From Streptomyces panaciradicis (GTDB lineage Bacteria > Actinomycetota > Actinomycetes > Streptomycetales > Streptomycetaceae), in NCBI RefSeq assembly GCF_023516615.1, contig NZ_JAMGBF010000019.1, forward strand, positions 108,116 to 172,115: DNA of 64,000 nucleotides. The letters are read 5' to 3'. The translations under genes and the position numbers were made by a program. A model generated the notes under the pieces. It searched no databases. It saw only the letters and a program-made list of their open reading frames with translations, and was not told where the DNA came from. Below, piece after piece: positions 16,783 through 24,210 of this stretch (position 1 is its first letter; each line of letters begins with the position of its first letter).

Positions 16783-17255
16783 AGGTCCAGGACGCCGACC
16801 GTCTGGTCGCCGCTCCTCTCTCCCGTCGTACGGAAGCCGAGGCCTAGGTAGAAGCCCTCGGGGCCGTCGGGGCCGGGATGCCAGGTGACGTAGCACTGCT
16901 TGCCGCCGCGGCGGCGGATCTCCGCGGCCACGGACTCGACGGCGAAACGGCCGTAGCCGCGGCCCTGCTCCCCGGCGGCGATGTTCAGCCGCCACAGCCC
17001 GGAGCGGAACAGGGTGCCGTCCTCCTTCCAGTCGATGTCGAGGAAGGCCATCAGGAAGCCGACCGGGCGGTCGCCGTCGACGATCAGGCGGGGCCAGGCG
17101 ACGCCCGGGGGATGCACGTACGCCTCCGCCAGCGAGTCCGCGACCGGCTCGACCGCGTGCTCCTGGTCCGGGCGGATGCGGATGGCGAGGGCGGCCGCGA
17201 GATTGCCGGGGGTGATCTCCACCAGGCGGGGACCGGGTGGTTCGGGTGTCGTCAT
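16779..17255 (-). CDS. GNAT-family N-acetyltransferase
   Basis: A 158-residue single-domain GNAT enzyme similar in layout to spermidine/spermine-type acetyltransferases. Visible are VGFLMAFLDIDW (beta strands 2-3), LWRLNIAAGEQGRGYGRFAVES (motif A with QGRGYG for acetyl-CoA) and GPEGFYLGLGFRTTGE (motif B). Start ATG 17255. The substrate is unknown. It converges on the sigma factor gene, overlapping its stop by four bases. Confidence 0.87.
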   Translation of the reverse strand: MTTPEPPGPRLVEITPGNLAAALAIRIRPDQEHAVEPVADSLAEAYVHPPGVAWPRLIVDGDRPVGFLMAFLDIDWKEDGTLFRSGLWRLNIAAGEQGRGYGRFAVESVAAEIRRRGGKQCYVTWHPGPDGPEGFYLGLGFRTTGERSGDQTVGVLDL

Positions 17256-17325
17256 GCGCCGACCCTAGGAAGCGCCCACGCGCGCGTGCCACGCAATTAC
17301 GGGCGGCCCCGCCCGGTGCGGGTCC

Positions 17326-17844
17326 TCACCCCAACTGGCGGTACCGCCCCCGGAAGTACGCCAGCGGGCCGCCGGTCGCGCTCGGTACGTCCGCCGTCAG
17401 GACGCGGCCGATCACCAGGGTGTGGTCACCGGCGATCACCCGCTGTTCGGTGCGGCACTCCAGGGTGGCCAGCGCGCCGCCCACCAGGGGCGCGTTCGTG
17501 GCCTTCCCCCGTATGTACGGGATGTCCTCGAAGAGGAGGCGGTCGCTGATGCGGCCCTTCATCGCGAAGCGGCCGGCGATGTGGCGCTGGCTCTCGGACA
17601 GCACCGAGACCGCCCACAGGGGCTGCTCGTCCAGGAGGTCGTCCATGCGGGCGCCGTTGCGCAGGCTGACCAGGACCAGCGGCGGGTCGAGGGAGACCGA
17701 CAGGAACGCCGTGGCCGTCATGCCGACGTCCTCGCCGGCCGGCGCCGACGGGTCGTCGGGGTCCAGGGGCGGCTCCTGCGCGGTCACCAGGACCACACCG
17801 GCGGCCAGCCGGGACATGGCGGCACGGAACTCGTCGTTGCTCAC
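17326..17844 (-). CDS. Flavin reductase-like (FMN-binding split barrel) protein
   Basis: About 172 residues of the flavin reductase/HpaC family. The N-terminus FRAAMSRLAAGVVLVTAQ and GMTATAFLSVSLDPPLVLVSLR are the family signature for FMN binding, and the C-terminal GDHTLVIGRVL with GGPLAYFRGRY is equally typical. Such proteins supply reduced FMN to partner monooxygenases or act as diflavin-independent reductases. I use GTG 17844 (SNDEF), where the domain begins; a GTG at 17910 is open in frame. A 12-residue Pro/Asp-rich insertion after VTAQ is unusual. No monooxygenase partner lies next to it. Confidence 0.85.
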   Translation of the reverse strand: MSNDEFRAAMSRLAAGVVLVTAQEPPLDPDDPSAPAGEDVGMTATAFLSVSLDPPLVLVSLRNGARMDDLLDEQPLWAVSVLSESQRHIAGRFAMKGRISDRLLFEDIPYIRGKATNAPLVGGALATLECRTEQRVIAGDHTLVIGRVLTADVPSATGGPLAYFRGRYRQLG

Positions 17845-18043
17845 CCCCTCAGCATGCCCGGAGGCGGGCCCGGCAGTGATCAGGGATGCGGCGGGGGGAG
17901 TCTTCAGCACACCGGGAACGCTAATCTCCGGCCCTCGCGGGCCGCATCGGGCCCGGGTCCGAGAACGGACCTAGGTCCTTCGGCGGACGGCGGGCGCGTC
18001 CATCACGTACGCTTCTGCGTCATCTCCACATCCGCACAAAGAA

Positions 18044-18060
18044 TGCGTTCAGTAAACGCA
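18044..18060. promoter_or_regulatory. Palindrome TGCGTT-N5-AACGCA upstream of cdgB
   Basis: A perfect 6-bp inverted repeat with five bases between the arms (18044-18049 and 18055-18060), and a third AACGCA half-site at 18068-18073. It lies in the 404-bp AT-richer gap between the flavin reductase gene and cdgB, about 190 bp before cdgB. A protein-binding role is inferred. Confidence 0.45.
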
Positions 18061-18102
18061 CAGGTAAAACGCAGAAACACCACTCAATTGTTCATCTTTC
18101 GC

Positions 18103-18118
18103 TGTGACTTGAGTCACA
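18103..18118. promoter_or_regulatory. CRP-like site TGTGA-N6-TCACA upstream of cdgB
   Basis: TGTGACTTGAGTCACA is a perfect match to the TGTGA-N6-TCACA CRP/FNR-type consensus and a 7-bp inverted repeat with a 2-bp centre. It ends 130 bp before the cdgB start. It is one base shorter between arms than a BldD box, so I read it as a Crp-type site, by motif only. Confidence 0.5.
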
Positions 18119-18248
18119 AGGGCCATGAATTGTTGACCCTGTGTACCGAGTGGGCAGCGCGCTGTGATTCAGTGGCTGAGAAGCTGCCAGAACGATACGC
18201 CGATGAGAACCCTTGATTCGCTGCGAGGTCTCGGGGGGAGGGCGAGCA

Positions 18249-19904
18249 ATGGAGACCGAGTCGGAGCCTTACGTCCGCCTTGCGACCCTGCGGCAACTGC
18301 ACCAGGTCATGGCCGACATGAACACCGCACGCAGTCTTGCGGACACGCTGCAGACCGTCGCCGACGGCGTCGTCACCGGCCTCGGCTACGAACTGGCGTG
18401 CGTCAACCTCGTCCGCCCCGACGGCGACCTCGTCGTCGCCGCCTTCGCCGGCAATCCCGCCGCCGAGGCGCTGATCACCGGCCGGGTCGGCTCCCGCGAG
18501 TCCTGGGAGCGCCGGCTGAGCATGGGCGAGCACTGGGGCGACCTGGTCTTCATCTCGCACACCGAGGGCTGGGTCCTCGACGACGACGACGTACCGCAGT
18601 GGTACACCGACGGGCCCGCGCCCCGCTTCGAGGACGAGTGGCACCCCTCCGACCGGCTCTTCGCCCCGATGTACACGCCTGCCGCGCCCGGCGGCTCCTG
18701 CGGCGAACTGATCGGCGTGCTGTCCGTGGACCGGCCCCGCAACGGCCGCCGGCCGGGCGCGTGGGGACGCGAAGCGCTCCAGATGTACGCGTTCCAGGCC
18801 GCCATCGCGATCAGCAACGCGCGTCTTCGCTCCAACATGCAGCGGGCACTGGTCAGGCTCGAAAGGGAGCAGCAGGCACTCAGGGCCAGCGAGGAGAGCT
18901 TCCGCCAGGCCTTCGAGTACGCCCCCTCCGGCATGGCCATCGCCGAGATGGGCGGCGACCAGCACGGCCGAATACTGCGGACCAACGACGCCCTGTGCCG
19001 GCTGCTCGGCCGGCCCGCCTCCGCGATGCGGCGCTACTCCTTCTCCGACCTCGTCCACCCCGAGGACATCGGCACGCTGCTGCGGACCTCCGCCGAGGGC
19101 GGACGCGCGGAGCTGCGCCTCGGACGCCGGGACGGCACGTACGTGTGGGTCTCGCTGCGCAACAGCGTCGTCGCGGACGCCGCCGACGGACCGCGCTTCC
19201 TGCTCACCCACGTCGAGGACATAGAGGAGCGCAAGCGCCGCGAGCAGCAGCTCGCCCACCGCGCCTCCCACGACTCCCTCACCGGCCTGCCGAACTCCGC
19301 CGAGCTGCGCTCGCGCCTGTCCTCGCGGCTGTGCCGGCGCGCCACCCACCCCGGCGCCCTGGAGTCCCTGGACGCGGCCTTCGGACACCCCGCCTACGAC
19401 GTCAACGGCCACGGCTTCGACCTCCGGCCGGGCGGCACCGAGGCCTTCGACGCCTTCGACCACCACGTGCACACCGTCGCCCCCGAGGGCGAGCGCGACG
19501 ACGGCACCAAGGGGCTCGCGGTCCTCTTCTGCGACCTCGACGGCTTCAAGTCGATCAACGACCGGTTCGGGCACAACGCCGGTGACGCGGTGCTCATCGA
19601 GGTCGCCCGGCGGCTGACCCGGGGCGTGCGCGACGGCGACACGGTGGCCCGGCTCGGCGGTGACGAGTTCGTCGTCCTCGCCGACGGCCTCGGCCGCGCC
19701 GACGCCCAGGACCTGGCCGTACGCCTGCGCAACGAGATCATCCAGCCCATCCGCGTCGACGGGCGGGCCATGCGGGTCGGCGCCAGCTTCGGCATCGGGT
19801 GGGCGCACTGTGGAATGACTGCGGACGAAGTGTTGAAGTCTGCCGACGAGCGGATGTACGTAGAGAAACGATCTCGTCCCAAACAGCATCGACGGGCCGG
19901 GTGA
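18249..19904 (+). CDS. cdgB: GAF-PAS-GGDEF diguanylate cyclase (CdgB-like)
   Basis: A 551-residue cytoplasmic c-di-GMP enzyme. A GAF-type domain covers about residues 10-195, a PAS domain about 215-330 (SFRQAFEYAPSGMAIAEM ... LVHPEDIGTLL ... LLTHVEDIEERKRREQQ), and a GGDEF domain the rest. The active-site GGDEF is intact at 470-474, and RDGD five residues before it is the inhibitory I-site, so product feedback is expected. There is no EAL domain. Between LTGLPN and VLFCDLDGF some 70 residues are present, well above the usual spacing, so the cyclase core carries an inserted loop. Architecture and position match CdgB (SCO4281), a BldD target in development, as recalled. ATG 18249 is the chosen start. 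Confidence 0.9.
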   Translation: METESEPYVRLATLRQLHQVMADMNTARSLADTLQTVADGVVTGLGYELACVNLVRPDGDLVVAAFAGNPAAEALITGRVGSRESWERRLSMGEHWGDLVFISHTEGWVLDDDDVPQWYTDGPAPRFEDEWHPSDRLFAPMYTPAAPGGSCGELIGVLSVDRPRNGRRPGAWGREALQMYAFQAAIAISNARLRSNMQRALVRLEREQQALRASEESFRQAFEYAPSGMAIAEMGGDQHGRILRTNDALCRLLGRPASAMRRYSFSDLVHPEDIGTLLRTSAEGGRAELRLGRRDGTYVWVSLRNSVVADAADGPRFLLTHVEDIEERKRREQQLAHRASHDSLTGLPNSAELRSRLSSRLCRRATHPGALESLDAAFGHPAYDVNGHGFDLRPGGTEAFDAFDHHVHTVAPEGERDDGTKGLAVLFCDLDGFKSINDRFGHNAGDAVLIEVARRLTRGVRDGDTVARLGGDEFVVLADGLGRADAQDLAVRLRNEIIQPIRVDGRAMRVGASFGIGWAHCGMTADEVLKSADERMYVEKRSRPKQHRRAG

Positions 19905-20033
19905 ACCGCAGGTCAGGGCCGGGGAGGCGGAACGGTGCGATCCGAGTCACCCGTTTGGGGCACGGGGAGCGGGTAGGCTCGCAAGCTGACCCCCGAATCT
20001 CGCTCGACCCGCACCGCTGAGGAGTACCCAGGG

Positions 20034-20981
20034 ATGACGTCCGGCAACAACGGCGCCAGCACGCCCGAGGACGACGACCCGTTCGGCTACCTCTACGCCG
20101 ATGGGCAGGCCAACGGCGCCCAGCCGCCCTCCGGTGGCGGGTACGGCTACCCGAACGCCGTCAACCGGGTGCGCGCGGTCGGCCAGCGCCAGTACGGCCA
20201 GCCGGCCCAGGGGCAGCAGCAGACGGCCGCCTACGGGCAGGTGCCGCAGCAGCAGGGCGCGTACAGCCAGCCGAACGCCCACTACGCGGCGCCGGAGACG
20301 TTCCCCGGCGGCGGTGCCCCGACGGCGCCGCAGCAGTCGGCGCACGGCGGCGGGGGCGGCCGTCGCGGACCCAACACCAAGGGTCTGCTGATCGGCGCGA
20401 TCGCCGTGGTCGCCGCGGTCGTCATCGGCATCGGCGTGGCGATGATGAACGGCAACTCGGACGACAAGGCGGGCGGCGACGCCTCCCCGACCCCGACGAC
20501 GTCCCAGAACACCAAGCCCAGCCAGTCCCCGACGGGCGCGACGTCGACGGACCTCCCGAAGACCGACGCGAAGGACCTCCAGCTGGGAGGTGGCGCCGCT
20601 GTGACATCGGGCGTCGACGGCGCCCAGTCCTCGGACGGCACGTACGTGGGCAACCTCAACAACGTGGGCGCGTCGGTGACCTGGACGGTCGACGGCATTC
20701 CCAAGGCGGGCCTCTACACCCTCTTCGCGCACTTCAGCGTGCCCGGCCAGGACCAGTCGATGACGCTCAGCGTCAACGGCAAGAACTTCGGCAGCAAGTT
20801 GAACCTGGGCAACTTCGCGCATGCCAAGGACGGCGACTTCGCGAAGGGCTGGACCAAGACCTACTCCTGGCCGTCCCTTCAGAAGGGCACCAACACGATC
20901 ACGCTGTCCTGCCAGGCCGGCGACAAGTGCAACGTCCTGCTGGACCAGCTGTACCTGAAGGCGGGCCGGGTCACCAGCTAG
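20034..20981 (+). CDS. Membrane-anchored protein with extracellular CBM35/CBM6-like domain
   Basis: A 315-residue type II membrane protein. Residues 1-115 are a Gln/Gly/Pro/Tyr-rich cytoplasmic tail (repeats such as QYGQPAQGQQQ and YGQVPQQQ), one helix follows (LLIGAIAVVAAVVIGIGVAM, about 123-142), then a Thr/Ser/Pro-rich linker, and from about 185 a beta-sandwich like carbohydrate-binding modules of family 35/6 (ASVTWTVDGIPKAGLYTLFAHF ... LSVNGKNFG ... WPSLQKGTNTITLSC ... LLDQLYLKAG). It probably binds a cell-wall or environmental glycan. ATG 20034 follows GAGGAGTACCCAGGG. It overlaps the convergent kinase stop by four bases. Confidence 0.8.
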   Translation: MTSGNNGASTPEDDDPFGYLYADGQANGAQPPSGGGYGYPNAVNRVRAVGQRQYGQPAQGQQQTAAYGQVPQQQGAYSQPNAHYAAPETFPGGGAPTAPQQSAHGGGGGRRGPNTKGLLIGAIAVVAAVVIGIGVAMMNGNSDDKAGGDASPTPTTSQNTKPSQSPTGATSTDLPKTDAKDLQLGGGAAVTSGVDGAQSSDGTYVGNLNNVGASVTWTVDGIPKAGLYTLFAHFSVPGQDQSMTLSVNGKNFGSKLNLGNFAHAKDGDFAKGWTKTYSWPSLQKGTNTITLSCQAGDKCNVLLDQLYLKAGRVTS

Positions 20982-21907
20982 GCCGCACTGGCCTCGCCGG
21001 TCACCGTGACCCGCCCCGTCAGCTCCTCGTAGGTCGCGCGGTCGAATTCCCCCGCTGTTCGGGACTGGACCGTTGCCGCGGAGAGGGCTACCGCTCGGGT
21101 GAGGCGGTCCGGCCAGGGGAGGGCCTCGATCAGGCCCGAGACCAGGCCGGCCACCGCTGAGTCGCCGGCGCCCGTGGGGTTGCCGTGGACGTGGGTGGGT
21201 GGGGTGGCGCGCCAGCGGCCCTCCGGGGTGACGGCGAGGAGGCCGTCGCGGCCGAGGGACGTGACGACCGCCCTGGCGCCGCGCCTGCGGGCGTCCTGCG
21301 TGGCGCGCAGTGGCTCGTGGGAGCCGGTCAGTTCGGCCAGTTCGTCGGCGTTGGGCTTGATCAGGTCGGGGCGCGCGGCGACCCCGCGGCGCAGCGGCTC
21401 CCCGCTGGTGTCGAGCAGGACGGGGACGCCGGCCGCCTTCGCCGCGCGGACCAGGCCCGCGTACGCGCCCACCGGCACCCCCGGCGGCAGGCTGCCGCAC
21501 AGGGCCACCGCCGACATCGACGGCAGCAGGTCCTCGTAGACCTCCTGGAAGGCCGCCCACTCGGCGGGCGTGATCGTGGGGCCGGGTTCGTTCAGCTGCG
21601 TCGTGTCGCCGGTGCGTTCGTCGACGACGGCGATCGTGCGCCGGGTCGGGCCGCCGACCGGGACGAGCGCGTCCACCACGCCGTGCGCGCGGGTGAGTTG
21701 CTCCTGGACGCTGCGGCCGGTGGAGCCGCCGGTGAAGCCGGTGACGGTCACCTCGTGGCCGAGGGCCGCCAGCACGCGGGCCACGTTCAGGCCCTTGCCG
21801 CCCGGGCGTTCCGTGACCTCGGAGACCCGGTGGGAGGCGTGCGGGCGCAGGCCCCGTACCCGATAGGTGATGTCGAGAGCGGTGTTCAGCGTGACCGTCA
21901 GGATCAC
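20978..21907 (-). CDS. PfkB-family sugar-phosphate kinase (1-phosphofructokinase/tagatose-6-P kinase type)
   Basis: A 309-residue ribokinase-superfamily enzyme. PfkB signature 1 is PGGKGLNVARVLAALG; signature 2 with the catalytic Asp is NPTGAGDSAVAG. The N-terminus ILTVTLNTALDITYRV is the family's sheet strand and resembles FruK/LacC more than ribokinase. I choose GTG 21907, with GGGAGG about nine bases upstream; the frame is open to 21973. It lies next to nagA (same strand, about 105 bp after it), so it may phosphorylate a sugar phosphate produced in amino-sugar breakdown; the substrate is not evident from sequence. Confidence 0.87.
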   Translation of the reverse strand: MILTVTLNTALDITYRVRGLRPHASHRVSEVTERPGGKGLNVARVLAALGHEVTVTGFTGGSTGRSVQEQLTRAHGVVDALVPVGGPTRRTIAVVDERTGDTTQLNEPGPTITPAEWAAFQEVYEDLLPSMSAVALCGSLPPGVPVGAYAGLVRAAKAAGVPVLLDTSGEPLRRGVAARPDLIKPNADELAELTGSHEPLRATQDARRRGARAVVTSLGRDGLLAVTPEGRWRATPPTHVHGNPTGAGDSAVAGLVSGLIEALPWPDRLTRAVALSAATVQSRTAGEFDRATYEELTGRVTVTGEASAA

Positions 21908-22014
21908 CTGGGCCGACCTCCCCCGAAGACAGTTGCCGATGCGCGGGCCGACCGGACGGACGGCGGCCGTCATATTTTCGCAGGACGACCGCCGCGCTCA
22001 ACACCCCGGACACA

Positions 22015-23160
22015 TCACCCCAGTTGTGGATCGACCACCCATTCACCCCGGCGCATCACGCCCTTGAGGTCGAACTGCCGGTCCAGCAGCACCAGATCGG
22101 CGTCCTTGCCGGGCTCCAGGGAGCCGATCCGGTCGTCCATGCCGAGCAGCCGGGCCGGGTTGGCGGAGATCGCGGCGACGACGTCCTCGACGGGGAGCCT
22201 GTCGACCGTCACCGCCCGCTTGAACGCGCGGTCCAGGGTCAGGGTGGAGCCGGCGATGGAACCGCCCTCCACCAGGCGGGCGACGCCCTCGCTGACCTCC
22301 ACCTCCAGCGGGCCGAGCATGTACCGGCCGTCGCCGAACCCGGCCGCGTCCATGGCGTCCGTGATGAAGGTCACCCGGCCCGCGCCCGCGCGGTGGAACG
22401 CCAACTGCAGTGCCGCGGGGTGCAGATGCGTGCCGTCGTCGATCAGCTCGACCGTGATCCGCTCGTCCTCCAGGAGGGCGGCGATCGGGCCGGGGGCCCG
22501 GTGGCCGAGGGGCGGCATGGCGTTGAAGAGGTGGGTGGCGACCGTGGCGCCGGCGTCGATGGCCTGCACCGTCTGCTCGTACGTCGCGTCCGTGTGCCCG
22601 ATCGCCGCAATCACGCCGTGCTCGGCGAGGAGACGTACGGAGTCGATGCCGCCCGGCAGTTCGGTGGCGAGGGTGACCATCCGGGCCCGGCCGCGCGCCG
22701 CGTCGATCAGCTTGCGGACCTCGGCGGGGTCGGGGTCGCGCAGCAGCTCCTCGGAGTGCGCGCCCTTGCGGCAGGGCGAGATGAAGGGCCCTTCGAAGTG
22801 GATGCCGGCGATGTCGCCCTGCTCGGCGAGTTCGCTGAGCAGCCCGGCGCGCTGGGCGAGGAAGTCCATGTCGCCGGTGACGGTCGAGGCGACGAGCGTG
22901 GTGGTGCCGTGGAGGCGGTGGGTGTGGATGCCGTGGAGGACGTCCTCGACCGTGCCGGAGGTGAAGGAGGCCCCGCCGCCGCCGTGGTTGTGGATGTCGA
23001 CGAAGCCGGGCACCAGCCAGTGGCCGCTCACGTCGACGACATCGGCGTCTTCGGGGGCCGCGCCGGCGATCCGCGTGCCGTCGACGACGACGCGACCGTC
23101 GTGCACGATCCCGGTGGGGAGCACCACCCGGGCACCGGCGAGAACCTTGCGAGAACCCAT
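22015..23160 (-). CDS. nagA: N-acetylglucosamine-6-phosphate deacetylase
   Basis: A 381-residue amidohydrolase. Near the N-terminus VDIHNHGGGG carries the metal-site HxH-type motif, HFEGPFIS is the conserved NagA block with the metal-binding Glu, THLFNAM is the family block with a metal-ligand His, and FITDAMDAAG contains the catalytic Asp. It converts GlcNAc-6-P to GlcN-6-P plus acetate in chitin and cell-wall sugar use. Its ATG shares one base with the stop of nagK (TGATG), so nagK-nagA is a coupled operon. The two dre-like sites upstream of nagK imply DasR control. Confidence 0.95.
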   Translation of the reverse strand: MGSRKVLAGARVVLPTGIVHDGRVVVDGTRIAGAAPEDADVVDVSGHWLVPGFVDIHNHGGGGASFTSGTVEDVLHGIHTHRLHGTTTLVASTVTGDMDFLAQRAGLLSELAEQGDIAGIHFEGPFISPCRKGAHSEELLRDPDPAEVRKLIDAARGRARMVTLATELPGGIDSVRLLAEHGVIAAIGHTDATYEQTVQAIDAGATVATHLFNAMPPLGHRAPGPIAALLEDERITVELIDDGTHLHPAALQLAFHRAGAGRVTFITDAMDAAGFGDGRYMLGPLEVEVSEGVARLVEGGSIAGSTLTLDRAFKRAVTVDRLPVEDVVAAISANPARLLGMDDRIGSLEPGKDADLVLLDRQFDLKGVMRRGEWVVDPQLG

Positions 23161-24101
23161 CAGGTGGTTACCTCCGTACGGTCGGTTGTGGTCAGCAGGT
23201 CCCAGGCCAGCAGCCCGGCACCGAGACAGCCCGCCGTGTCCCCCAGTGCCGCGGGGACGATCGACGGGAGTTTCTGGAAGGTCACCCGGCGTTCGACGGC
23301 CTCCCGCAGCGGTGTGAACAAGGTTTCCCCCGCCTCGGCCAGGCCGCCACCGACGATCAGGGTGCGCGGGTCCAGCAGGGTGAGGGCGGTCAGCAGGCCG
23401 TCGGCGAGGGCGTCGATCGCGCCCTGCCAGACCCGGACGGCGTTCGGATCGCCGGACGCGACGGCCCGCGCGCAGTCGGCGGCGTCCGCGTCCGGGTCGC
23501 CGCACGCCTTCGCCCACGCGTCGCTGACGGCGGCCGCGGAGGCGTACCGCTCCAGGCAGCCGGACTGCCCGCACGGACAGGGGGTCCCCCCGGGCCGTAC
23601 GACGATGTGGCCGATCTCTCCCGCGAAGCCGTGCGCGCCCGACTCCACCCGGCCCGCCAGGCCGATGGCGCCCGCGATGCCGGTGCCCAGGGCGACGAAC
23701 AGGAACCGGTCGGCGCCGCGGCCCGCGCCGATCCGGCCCTCGGCGAGTCCGCCGGTGCGCACGTCGTGGCCGAGACGGACGGGGGCGTCGAGCCGCCGGG
23801 ACAGCAGGTCGCGCAGGGGGACGTCGCGCCAGCCGAGGTTGGCGGCGTAGGCGGCCAGGCCCCGCGTCTCGTCGACGATGCCGGGGACGGCGACACCGGC
23901 GGCCGAGGCGGGCTCGCCGAGGTGCTCGACGCCGTACGCGCGCAGCTCGGCGGCGAAGTCGAGGATGCCCTCGACGACGGCGTCCGGTCCGCGCTCGCGT
24001 CCGGTCGCGCGGCGGGCCCGGTGCAGCAGCTCGCCGCCCGCGCCGACGAGCGCGGCCTTCATCCCGGTGCCGCCCACATCGAGGGCGATGACGTGTCTCA
24101 C
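23160..24101 (-). CDS. nagK: ROK-family sugar kinase, N-acetylglucosamine kinase
   Basis: A 313-residue ROK kinase. The phosphate-1 motif is IALDVGGTGMKAALV; CPCGQSGCLERYAS is the ROK zinc-binding CxCGxxGCxE motif; GAHGFAGEIGHI precedes it as the sugar-binding block. It should make GlcNAc-6-P from free GlcNAc and ATP for NagA. The start is GTG 24101 (RHVIALDVGG), and no strong ribosome site is visible, so the mRNA may be nearly leaderless. It is the first gene of nagKA, faces the sugar-binding lipoprotein gene, and is preceded by two 16-bp dre-like palindromes. Confidence 0.93.
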   Translation of the reverse strand: MRHVIALDVGGTGMKAALVGAGGELLHRARRATGRERGPDAVVEGILDFAAELRAYGVEHLGEPASAAGVAVPGIVDETRGLAAYAANLGWRDVPLRDLLSRRLDAPVRLGHDVRTGGLAEGRIGAGRGADRFLFVALGTGIAGAIGLAGRVESGAHGFAGEIGHIVVRPGGTPCPCGQSGCLERYASAAAVSDAWAKACGDPDADAADCARAVASGDPNAVRVWQGAIDALADGLLTALTLLDPRTLIVGGGLAEAGETLFTPLREAVERRVTFQKLPSIVPAALGDTAGCLGAGLLAWDLLTTTDRTEVTT

Positions 24102-24129
24102 GGAGGACAGTGTGACCCCACTACCCTTG

Positions 24130-24145
24130 AGAGGTCTAGTCCACT
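24130..24145. promoter_or_regulatory. DasR operator (dre) 1 between nagK and the sugar-binding protein gene
   Basis: Minus-strand AGTGGACTAGACCTCT matches the 16-bp dre consensus AGTGGTCTAGACCACT at 14 positions. It begins 28 bp upstream of the nagK start. DasR is the GntR-type repressor that releases DNA on binding glucosamine-6-phosphate. Confidence 0.85.
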
Positions 24146-24147
24146 TG

Positions 24148-24163
24148 CGTGGTGTAGACCTTA
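24148..24163. promoter_or_regulatory. DasR operator (dre) 2
   Basis: CGTGGTGTAGACCTTA is a weaker dre-like palindrome whose centre is 18 bp from that of dre 1. It is nearer the sugar-binding protein gene, so the pair may control both directions. Confidence 0.65.
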
Positions 24164-24210
24164 GTGAGTCCACATATTGAACGGCGAGACAGTTGGAGCG
24201 TGGCGTAGCA

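Noticed and set aside
18103..18118. BldD box upstream of cdgB
   Set aside because: The spacing between AC and GT is one base too short for the BldD consensus as I know it, whereas it fits the CRP pattern exactly.
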